DNA of 64,000 nucleotides from Apoderus coryli (Eukaryota; Arthropoda; Insecta; Coleoptera; Attelabidae): NCBI GenBank assembly GCA_911728435.2, contig OU452205.1, positions 1,116,001 through 1,180,000 on the forward strand, read 5' to 3'. Position numbers and translations under genes: made by a program. The notes under the pieces were generated by a model that saw only the letters and a program-made list of their open reading frames with translations, made no database searches and was not told the DNA's origin. Of this stretch, positions 22,509 to 34,500 are shown piece after piece (position 1 is the first letter of the stretch; each line of letters starts with the position of its first letter).

Positions 22509-25500
22509 GTAAGTTATCTACTTTATTATTATTATTATTATTATCAAGCAAACATTAAGCGGTACAAAAACGATGAGACTGATTTTTTTTGATTGTCTTA
22601 GGCCTGGAGTATTTCTCCAGTAGGACTTAAGTGGTTCCTTTTCCCATCTCCGAAGTTTTTCCTTCAAATGGCTTTTTGGAAGGCCAAAGTTGGGTTCCGG
22701 GCCGCAGAACGGAGCGTTTGCGCCCTCTTTTGCAAGTTGGTCCGCCGCTTCGTTCCCCTCTATGCCTTCATGTCCTGGCACCCATGTCAGAGTAATCTTT
22801 TTCCCCTGAGCTGCCAGTTGCTTTAGGATCTGTTTGCATTCCCATGCTAGCTTTGACGGAAAAGTTCTTCATTCAATCTTGAGCACAACGATTTTTTTAG
22901 GCGGTGCTCGTATGACAGATTTCCAAGAGTTCCTGGGTGCTTTGTAAATTTTCGTGGTGCTTCTATATATCTTTGATAAAGTAGGGAGATATTATGCTGT
23001 TTGCTTACTCCAACATGGCCTCACGTATGATTTGTATAATTTGAGTATGTTTGTTTGTATCAAAGGGAACAGTTTATTAACCTTTTTCACGACTGTTAAA
23101 AATGTGAATCTTCAAATTTTAAATTGTTTGTCATCATAATGCCAAGGTTTCTTGCTTATTTACAGATTTTACAGACTCTCCGTTGATTGTATATGTATAC
23201 GATTTCTGGATTATTCGATCCTATATGAAAAATAATGCATTTAGCGGAATTCAAATTCATTTAAATAATTGTCGATCAGGACACCACGCTATTGAGGTAT
23301 CAGCATTCATTCGCTAACGAGTATGAATTACGTGAACTCAGGGATTTCTGTTGTGAACCCTAATATGGCTAAACAGACAGATCCTCGAGCCGCAAATTTT
23401 GTCACAAAATTGACAACCCAATCATCAACATTTACCGGCTGTTGTAGATGCGCTGGCCCATCGATGCGTTCACCTACATCTTTTCCAAATTTAAAGAACT
23501 ACATGGTAATTTATCTTTAAGGTGCTATACTCATGATGTGCTGCTCCAGACGTTTGATTTGCAATCTTTATCCACTCGCAGAGTTTTTAAGTAGGTCAGG
23601 TTTCTTATTTGTAAGTTGCTAAATGGCTTGATCAATACTTTTAAATATTTTAAACACAATTAATTAACTTCACGAGGAGCTCCATAATTAATAATAATGA
23701 ACAAGGCAATAATCGTTACTTCATGTTTTTGAATTCAAAAACGCGACGAACATTGCAAAAACCAAATTCATAAAACCGTCGCTCTATTCGAGTATGGGAG
23801 ACAATGATTGGTGTCCAAATCTACCATATAATCGCGTATTGAGAAGATATCCGAAACATCCTCATAGAAGATACATTTCACACTGTTCCTTTTCGGCCTT
23901 GTTTGCAATAATTGGCCTGCAGATGAGGTGAGCACATGCCCTAGAAGCACCCGCTACTAAAAATCTTTCAGCATTTTACGCTAAAAATCTGCTAACATTT
24001 ATATGAATTTTTGTGACTGAAACAAACCAAAATAAAAGACGGAAAATATAAAATATGAGTGTTATTATGTTTATCAAATTGTAAATAGGTGCAATGATAT
24101 TTTTTCAGGTAGGTGTTTGTATAGATATTTACTTGAATCGTATAAATAAACACTTTTATCAGCACCTATTAACAAGTGGTTTAAAGATCAACTTTGACTA
24201 AAGTTTTTGTTAAAATTTACGAATACTCGTATCAATATTATGTTCTGTCTTATAAGTACTTTAATTTTTTGTACGGGCTAGTTTAACGAATTAAGAATTT
24301 AAAAAAAAAACTAGCCATGTTCACTTCTCGACTAGGGAGGTTGACTATTATATAGTGTTAGAATCCACAATGAGAATTGCTGTGTGGTCCAGAGAGGGGC
24401 TATAAAATTCTTGGGCGTTGTGGTCGACTTGTTTTTGAACTGGTATATGCAGATTGCAACCATATCAAAAAAGCTCAGCAGGTATTCGTTTATGATTTGG
24501 AATGATGTTAGTTCTGTTTTGAGTTACGCTATTGCTTTGTGGGGTAACTCGCGACGCATAAAAGACGTGTTGATTTTACAGAAGGTAGTCGTTTTAAATC
24601 AGCTAAATTTTCTTCAACTGGAAATAAAAATGACATTCTAATTTAAACATAATTAAAACATTGTTTTGAGGATTTTAGACAGTTTACCTGTCGAAACGTT
24701 GGTTCAAGCATACAAATTACAAAACCATTTTTTACAGCTCATCCAAATAGTCGCCATCTGTTAGCAGTAGAGAAGTTTGCAGAAAATTCAACTGTACAAG
24801 ATGAACGTTTAGGTAAACAAGTAAAATCTTATCCAAATGCATCCACGAATACTGCAACAATCATAAAGAAAAACTGCACGCGTGCAGCCATTAATGACTT
24901 TCCTGGAGATGGATTCACGAGAGCACAACGCAAGCAAGGCTGGGTGATTATTCATGTATTTCTAGCTTGCTACTTGTTCATATTTTTAGCAGTAGTTTGC
25001 GACAATTACTTTGTACCTGCAGTTAAAAAATTCTGTGATAGTAAGTTATTTTATTTTTTATGCTACTACTTTAAAATCAGTCTTTCAATATTTTAAATCA
25101 TACGAACGTTTCTGAGGAGGAAATAGTTCGTCATTCAACTTTTTGAAGAACATTATTTCGTACGTCTCGGTTTTAGTTTTATTTGTATCTTTTCATCATT
25201 TTGGTCGAACCAATCCAGATGTTTTCGTCGCACATAGCCTAACGTTTCCTCACCAGCAGAGAGCACGGCGGATCTAAATAACGACTAGTCGCAGTAAACA
25301 CACATACGTTTTTTAAACGTAAAATCAACGTGTCATTGGTTGATTAAACGTGTACGTTTAAAAAATAACCGTTTTATCTTGGTACAAAATCACACCGTTT
25401 TAAATCAACGTTTTTAAAACGAACATTTCTGGCCAAAAACTAACTTAAGAAAACTTGAAGGTTAATATGACGTTATTTTGAATGTTAAATTTATTATATT

Positions 25501-28500
25501 ACAATACGTTTTTTTAACATACTATCTAACATACTGTCTAACCATATTCAGCTATTCACACGTTTTTTTAACGTTTTAATAGTGTATTAATAGGTCGAAT
25601 AAAATTAACGTTCTTTATACGTTAAAACCAACGCATAATAAATTAATCTTAAGTAATAGAAATAAAAAACGTCTTATTGTCGTATTTTCCTGACGAAAAT
25701 GTAACAGTCATTATCCTTATGTTAAATTAACGTACTAAGCGAATCGCATGTTTGACGTTTATCAATACTGATTTTTAACGTTTCTCGAAACCAATAAAAC
25801 GTGTAAGAACAAACCTTCTACTAGTGTACTCAAGTTTCCAAATTCGACAGCGTAAGTGACTTACCAACCTGATTTTTTAAACGATTTATTCAAACTTTTA
25901 CGTGCTAAACAAACTTTAAAAAATCCTTACAATATACGTCAATATTACGTTAATAAATGTATTGTTTTAAAAATAAAAGTACACGTTTATTCAATGTTCC
26001 TTAGAAACGTTGTTTAAAAATAAATATATAACAATAAAATTCGTGTATATGTCGTTTATTTTCTACGTGTATTCGACGTGTTCTGGAAACGTTTTAAAAA
26101 TATTATTATCAACGTTGTTTTGACGAGTTGTGAACACCACACAAAGTTGTTAATTATTCACCAATATAAAACGTTTTTTGAGTAGATTCTAAGTAATAAA
26201 AACACGATTTTAATAAAACGTTATTAGTAAATTTAAACGTTTTTTACGTACGTGTGTTTATTGGGGTGTTCTTCAATATCATCTGGATATTCTTCCGGGA
26301 GCTTGTCCTGCAGGTGTTGTTGGAAACACAGTTTCGCACGGTTGTCCTTTAGGCATTCGATGTTACGCTTTCGCCATAGTTTCCTTCCCTGTTGTGGTCG
26401 TTTTGCAGGTAGATGTAGGGTCCTACTGGATCGCATATCATTACTTAGACCTTGGATGTTGTCATGTCGTCTTAAACTTGTCACATTTGGATAGCAGCAA
26501 TAGACCGTTGGAGTTACACTTTCCTACTCCTTCTTTGCCGATGATATTACGCCAGTGAGCAGGTTCTCGACAAACTCGAGCGGTGAAGTCGCAGTCAGTT
26601 TATAGTGTAGTAGTTCGTCTACTCCCAGGCTCCACATTAAGGGGAAGATTGCTCCTCTCTGAGGCGTGCCTTGTTCCAATAATACAATGTTCAATAAGAG
26701 GCATTCAGGCTCCTAAAGTGCCCTCTTCTCCCAATCACTCGCCCATTAATATCCCCAGAGAACTAACTACAGAAATCTTGCTCTCTATATCTTTATCATC
26801 AGTAATATTTTGGTTTTAGATTTACATTTAAAAGAAGATATTGCCGGCGCAACATTCATGGCTACTGCAAGTTCTAGTGCTGAGATATTCATCAACAGCA
26901 TTGGTACATTTATAACAGAAGGAGACATCGGAGTTGGTACTATAGTTGGATCAGCTGTATTCAATATTTTAGCTGTGCCTGCTTGTTGTGGGCTGTTTTC
27001 TAATATGGTAAGGGCGACTAATTATATTTTGAGCATTGGTTACACCATGATTTATTACGAATTTCGGATAACGGCAGTGTATAATTAATTTCTACGTTAA
27101 TTTCAGGTATTGGAATTGGATTGGTGGCCAATAAGTAGAGACAGTGGTATTTATTTAATTTCTGTGATATTGTTAATCTCGTTTTTACAAGATGGTCAAA
27201 TACATTTTTATGAAGCATTGGCTCTAGTACTTACGTATACGTTGTATATTTTAAGTAAGTGTTATACAATTGACATATCATTGTTTGGTTGTGATTTACA
27301 GCTTATGTACTCCATAATTTTGACAAAAAGTCAGCTTGCATATCGCCAATGCGATGCAGTTTTTGGAAAAGTTCTTGGACACATTCATTTTGTTTGCGAA
27401 GAGGATATTTCTGGCAAAATTAAGAACTTTAGTTCATCTCTTTCTTTTAATTTAACCGCGTTTAGTAAATTTGGCAAGATGATCAGCCAAAAAGGTAAAT
27501 TTGACGCCAACGTCTTCCGAAAAATTTAAAAAATGGCCTTGTTTTTTAAAATAACTGAAAATGCCAAATAAAAAAGTTGTTTATATTTGATTTGTTTATC
27601 CAAATAGACAAAATGGTTTTAATTTACCCTTACCTGTTTAAATCAGCAAATGAATCAATATTTTAAAGTTTTGTTGCAGTACATTTTGCATTCTAAAATA
27701 ATTTGTGTTAAGGTTTTACAGTAAAATATTTCAGAATTGCTTTTTACATAATGTAACAAAACTTTAAGTTATGTTGGAAATTCGATTCACACTACCATGT
27801 TTTCACCAGATCATTTCCTTGATCCACAACTCATCAGTGGTGATCGACAGGCAGTGTGACCCAAATTTCCAACATTTACGACGAGCTTATAATAGCACGA
27901 GATACCGAATGACAAGAAGATATATCTGGTGACATCTAGTGTGAGCAGGCAACATGCCCGGTTAAACAAAGCTCACAAACAAAAGTAAAACCTCCCGCTA
28001 GGGAATTCGGGCGTATCTAGTGTTGGCCATATAGGACTTACCTTTGGGAAAAATTTTAGAATGACAGAACCGATATTTTTATTTTGCAGTTATGGTGTGC
28101 AACAACCAGTTAAGTGCATTTGCACATAGGATAATTACAAAATATGGAAAGCGAAGTTATTACAAGGAAATCATATGTGAAGCTCATCCACTTCTTCTTC
28201 AGAAAAATCAAAAGTATTACACTATAGACGATGTTTTAGAATGTGAAGTTACTTTAGAAGATTGTGAGAAATTTGGTAATAATTTATTTGATGTTATTTT
28301 ATTTAGCGACCTGCAAGGTCGCAAAAAATCTTGTTTTGTTCGGTTATTTCTTGTTCTTTCTGGCTTAATTTCTTCACATGTCATTTTGTTGCTCCCATGT
28401 GGGGAATGCAATCAATAGTTCTAGATTTCGTCCCGTCTGGAGGAGATCATGCTGGTGAATATACTTAAAGACTACAATATCAGAGAACAACTAAGGGAGA

Positions 28501-31500
28501 GAATATAATCTCTGTCTTGCTGCCTTTGATCTCATTCAGCCCTTGACGGCCCGAACCAACCATCGAAATTTCAGTTCTGTAGAACATAAAACACTGGGTA
28601 TTATACCATAAAATACAACTACGCAAAATATAAGATTACAGGAGGAATTCCATTTAAAAATTAATATCCCACATAACTATAAAAATACAATACAATAAGT
28701 TAATCGAAACAAAACTTTGATCTTTTGGAAACGTGAAAAACGATACGTTACAGTTATATAACTCTTAGAGGTTTATACCTGGTGCCGCAACAAAACGCAC
28801 TGGAAAACTGCTATCATTAAGCAGGAGTCAGATGCGAATAACAATGGGACTCCTTACTGGGCATTGCGCTCTGAGAGACCACCTAAATAAAATGGGGCTG
28901 TACAAAGGGGACCTGCAATGCAGATTTTGTAATGGGGCAGTTGAAACAGCTTACCATGTAATATGTGAGTGTGTAGTTCTACAACGAAGGCAACATGCTA
29001 TTTTTGGGCATTCGCTGATTGCTCCAGCAGATATTGACACCCAAAACATAACTGAACTCCACAAGTTAGTGGAGGGTACAGGGTTGCTGGATTGGGTGGC
29101 ATAATATACGGGGATTTTTCACAATAAGCCAATGAGGCTGCAGTGAAACCGGGGACTTAAGTCGTACGGACCCTTTCAAATATATATATATATATATATA
29201 TAACTCTTGTTCGCACAGCCTTTCGCTGAACACACTACGCCACACTTAGGTTTATTCATGTTAACGGAAAAACGATTAGAATGTAAATTTCGCAATCACA
29301 CTATATCTCACTTGCAATCGAAAATCTCAGATTAACGCTGCCACTGAATATCCGTTCGCTCGCAACGCTAAACTAGACTAAATTGCCTCTGTCTAAACTC
29401 AGTGCGTCATCCAATCCCTCTGCGCGAATGAGGTGCGCAAACTAACCACGCCCTCCAGACTTTATATTCTCTCCCTTAGTTGTTCTCTGACAATACATTA
29501 GAAAAAATTCAAGAGGTTATACCAGACAACGGAGCTGTTGATTATACATTTATGCTTCAGCACAAATCAAAAATTGCAGATTTTGAGAAGGAGAATAGCC
29601 AGTTTTTTTGCACATGTTTTACATCTTGCTGTTCAAGATCCTTTAAAAATATAATGAAGAATATCGTCAGGAAGACTCCAGTTCCGATGAAGATTTTATA
29701 CAGAACGTACCAAATGCTATTAACAAAATCAGAGCTTTACTAAAATATTTCACACGTCCAGAACAACAACAAAATAAATTTAGGACGTGTTGCAAAAGCT
29801 ACAGTAAATTTAAAAAGTTCAAAACCAATAATTGAGGTGAAGACCAGATGGAATTCAACATTCGACATGCTCAACTGGGTCCTAAAATATAAACTTCCTT
29901 TAAATATTGAGGAATTATTCACTAATTCTTATTATTTAAAGAAAAATTATGCAAGAAGCCTTTTGATCATTTATCTTGCATATTTCTTGTAAATCCATTT
30001 CTTGTCATATTCTTGCATGCTAAAACAAGAAATACCTGCAACATTAGTTTTATTATTCTTGTTTACAACATGAATTAGATGACAGACAATTTTCCATAAC
30101 TCAATGTACCCTCAAAAATATTTTAATGCCATATTTTTTTAAACAAAAGCGAAGCCATTATCTCCTGAAGCCCTAATTGTATCTAATTATTTCAGAGGAA
30201 TCAACTTGTATCTGGGAATGGCCTTCAGAAAGTACAAAACTAGAAATGCTTTGGTGGATCCTCACTTGGCCTATATCATTTATTTTATATATGACGACAC
30301 CAGACTGTAGAAATTATCCAAAACTTTATGTAGTAACATTTATAATGTGTATATTTTGGATAGCGACAATTTCCTATTTGGTGGCTTGGATAATTACAGT
30401 TGTTGGTAAGTAAAAACAAGTCGGGTGACAGATTTCAGAACATCCGATACGCCTGTCGAGCTCAGCACCTCCTTGTTCTTGTCGTGGAAATCTTATTTAA
30501 TAATTTTCTTGGGTAGTTGCATTGTTGTCAGATTTAGTTTAAGCTAGTATAAAATATTCTGCGATATTATTTTTGTAAAAATAAAATGGAAATTTGTTTG
30601 TGGTTAATTCGGCATTTGCACTTGTGTTGGATGTGTAAATAGATTTCGGATTGATCGATTGATTTAGGTATTACGCAAATAATGAGGACGTGGTGGATGA
30701 TGGTGAAATTTTTCAAATAAACTCTCTCAAAAATTCCCTTCTGCGGAAGTGTGTTTGTTGGGTGATTTCAATTTGGCTGACGGTACCTGGATCGACGATC
30801 GTTTTACCTCGTCTATATTTCCAGATGAATCTGTTTTTCCGCGAGACTCAGAGATTCTGACGGTCGTGTCCGAAATGTGCAATTTTCACAACTTATTTTA
30901 ATTCAACAGGACGCCCGGTCGTAGTGGCCGTATTTTGGACTTGGTCTTGGCCCACAATCCCGACTCCAGGGTTGTCGTTGCGGAGGATGTTCTGATCGAG
31001 CCGGACAGTTATCACCCTCCTTTGGTTGTTCATATACCATTCAGAACCCACAAAGTGGCTTCTTCTCGTCAAGCGGAAAGGTTTTACTACGATTTTAAGT
31101 CGGCCGACTTTGAGTCATTGAATGACCGTCTTGGTGGCATTCGGTGGGATTTTCTTCTCTCCTATCGGTCGGTGGATGACATGGTCGACACCTTTTACCA
31201 CATCTTATTCGATGCGTTCGAGGTTTTTGTGCCCAAGAAGAGGTGTTCCTCTAAACGATTTCCGAGGTGGTATTCACTGGAGCTGAAACAGCTCATATTT
31301 GAAAAGAAGAGGGCTCACAAGCGTTACAAATTCACAGGCTCGCAGACCCATTATGCGGACTTTAGCAGACTCAGAAGTGAATGTAATCGCCTTTCTCGCG
31401 TTTGCTATATGTCTTTTACAAATGCAATTAAGAGTATTGGAGCTTTTGGAGGTTCATTAATTCTAAAAGAGAATCTTCAGACCTGCCCTCGCGTCTATCA

Positions 31501-34500
31501 TGGGGTGAACGAACGAGCGACGCCGATCAGTGGGGGGCGGATTTGTTTGCTGCGTATTTTGAATCAGTGTATAACGACATGTCTTGACTCTCCGGTTGGC
31601 TATGTCGGGGACACCCTAGTGAATGTTTCCGATCATCACATCTCTCTCTCAGATATTTTAGAGGCAATTGTTGGCTTGGAAGTGAGGAAGTCAGCCGGTC
31701 CCGACGGAATCCCAGCCTTGCTTCTCAGGAATTGTAGCTTTTCGCTTGCTACACTGCTTCAAATTATTTTCAATCATTCGGTCTCCACTGGCACTTTCCC
31801 TGTATTATGGAAAACTAGTTTCATTACCCCTATTTTTAAATCCGACAACAGAAATGAAGTAACAAATTACCGACCGGTCTGTATATTGAATTCAATTCCG
31901 AAACTATTCGAAAACCTGATCACTCGTTATCTGACGGCCACTCTGGGGCCATTAGTGATCTCCGATCAATTTGGATTTCAGGCAGGTAAATCTACCGAGC
32001 TCAATCTCCTCGAAATCACAAACTACTTGTCCCGGGCTTTGGAGCACGGATATCAAGTTCATGCCATTTACACCGACTTCTCTAAGGCTTTCGACAGTGT
32101 CAACCATCGGCTTCTCATTGAGAAGCTTGGGATTGTTGGAGTCTCTGCGCCTATGTTGGACTGGTTGGGGAGCTACTTATGTGGTAGAACTCAGGTTGTC
32201 CGGATCAATGAGTTTCATTCCAGGCCCATATTAGTTTCATCTGGTGTTCCTCAGGGATCTCATTTGGGCCCCTTATTATTTAACTTATTTGTCAATGACA
32301 TAGCGCAATGTTTCGTTCATAGTGAGATCAAGTTATTTGCTGATGATCTAAAGTGTTATAGGCGTATTGCAGGCCCATCCGATTGCTACCTTTTGCAGGA
32401 GGATGTTATTCGGCTTGTGCATTGGTGCGAGGCGAATGGGTTGGATTTGAATATATCGAAGTGCTTTTGCGTTAATTTTAACCGTACTAGGGATCCACTT
32501 TTTCACGAATACTTTATTGACCGGGACGCTAAGGCTTTGGTCAAGGATCTGGGTGTCTACTTAAATTCTTCACTGAGCTACACCGACCACATCAGGCGCG
32601 CGACATCGCGGTCCATTAAGATGTTGGGCTTCATCAGACGTTGTTCGGGGGATTTCAGTCAGATTGGTACATTCAGAGCCCTGTACACATCCCTTGTGAG
32701 GCCGCATTTGGAGTACGCCTCTGCGGTGTGGTCTCCATCTTATGTTTGTCACACTGTCTGTATCGAGAGGGTTCAGCACCGTTTTCTGAGGTACGTTCAT
32801 TTTAGACTCAGCCGTGAACGACCCGTTAATTTTAACTACGGCGTATTGCTGAGTGAGCTGGAGTTGGCTACATTGGGCGCCCGCAGGGTTGTCAGGGATC
32901 TGACTATACTATATAAAATTTTAAACAATACTCTTTTATCTTCTGGTCTTTTATCCCCGATTGGTTTTCATGTTCCTCCTAGACAGAGCAGAAGTTCTGA
33001 TCTCTTTCACGTCTCGTTCCACTGCGCGAACTACGCTATGAATACCTTTGTCACCAGAGTGGCGCGACTGGCGAATCGTTGTTCTAATCATAACATCGAT
33101 TTCTTTGCACCATTTGGTGAATTCGCCGGTCGCTTGAGGAGGGGGTCTAGAGATGAATGGTTTCCCTAATTCCTTGTTTTTAAAATTTAAAATAAATTAT
33201 CATTCATTAATTTCTTAACATCAGCGAGCGTTGGAGTCCTGTGAGCTGTTGTATGTCGCGCAATTGCTGGTTTTTTGTTTTTTTTTATTAAGTTCAATTG
33301 TAATGGATAGTCTAGAGTTAAGTAAGTTTTATAATTTCTGTATTATGTTGTATGCTATTGTTTTGTACATGTTGTAATAATGGACTTTGTCCGTAGATCA
33401 ATAAATAAATAAATAAAGTGTGGCATCCGGAATCTGAAATTTTCCTTGGTTGTTGCCAGATTTTGAATGGATTGAATGAAATATAAATTATATATAAATA
33501 TTGTGCAATTTTTCCGAAAACCAAATTATTTTAGCAAAATAAAATGAAATAAAATATCCTTATTGAAATTAAGTTTGCAAATATATTTCGGGTTAATTAC
33601 GCTATTGCACGAATAATGATTATGTTTCCCTTCAAAGGAGCGTCACCAAAAGTAACCCACGACCTGACATGAATATTGAACTGTATGTAAAAACACATGG
33701 CATAGTTTATACTTGTTTGGCTTTTAATCAGAAATACAGGCTGAAGGCTTCAAAATTATTTGACGTAACAACACAACTCCAACGTTTTGTTTGTTATTGT
33801 CTGCACAAAATATCCAAAGCAGGTTCTTGCGTCAGTCTTGGGTCATTATGGTCATCTAAAAACAAGTTGCATTGATAAAAATTAATAATGAAAGCAAACT
33901 CTGTGAGTTAAAATGTTATTATGCTTCTTTTAGGGGACACTTTAGACATACCAGATTCTGTAATGGGACTTACGTTTCTAGCAGCAGGGACAAGTGTTCC
34001 AGAAGCAGTTTCAGCTGTGATAGTCACTAATCAAGGTAAACAGCAAAAAATGAAAATACTTACCTTTAAATATCTATTTTTTTTTAAGGTCATGGATCTA
34101 TGGGAATCAGCAGCTCCATAGGTTCAAATACGTTTGATATATTATTATGTCTGGGTATTCCATGGTTGATTAAAACAGCGTTTTACCCGTCAGTACCTGG
34201 TGAACATATAATTCAGATTAACTCATCTGGTATCAATTACAGTACCGCTTGTTTGTTGATTACTATTGTGCTTTTATATGCCAGCATATCGGCAAACGGA
34301 TATAGGTAAGTAAGTGAGAGTAAAGGTGTCCCCATTATTCAAGAGATCATTTACTTACCAAATTTATATGCTATACAATTACATACCAGAGGACTTCAAA
34401 AAGTTAGGTATTACAGCTTTTAAGTTTAAATACAGGAATCGACTTTTGGATTTCAAATAAATTTTTTGTTTAATTTTTCTTTTCAGATTTTTTGTGGAAA

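Larger units (their letters stand above)
28415..29935 (+). pseudogene. hAT transposase relic, split by a TIR element
   Basis: After the inserted element, the reading [55 protein letters not shown] and [16 protein letters not shown] follows the order of hAT transposases (DN.A.N..F, C.AH.LNL.VQD, TRWNSTYDML). Two frame changes separate the parts. Sequence left of the insertion ([10 protein letters not shown] near 28430) fits the preceding H.GENI region. Dead, and lying in NCKX intron 5. Confidence 0.7.

Noticed and set aside
24651..24700. Hammerhead-like motif before NCKX exon 2
   Set aside because: A good GACAG/CUGUC hairpin and GAAACGUU are present, but the core reads UUGAGGA and stem I is not convincing; kept out of the annotated set.
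26233..26494. Plus-strand frame [12 protein letters not shown] at 26252-26494
   Set aside because: Antisense of the LINE-like minus frame; serine/arginine-rich only by base composition.
27302..27529. NCKX exon starting at TACAG|CTTATG
   Set aside because: The acceptor fits in phase, but the reading soon turns into unrelated sequence with a stop and no donor, while exon 5 at 28090 fits better.
27785..27840. Hammerhead-like CCACUGAUGA with a long hairpin on the minus strand
   Set aside because: Stem I and a hairpin exist, but the second core block reads GAAAACAUGG with no stem III, and the related repeat at 20490-20600 does not keep the structure.
29480..29743. Extra NCKX exon between exons 5 and 6
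   Set aside because: The frame starts with an acceptor-like TTAG, but its sequence follows hAT transposase order, and exon 5 joins exon 6 in phase without it.
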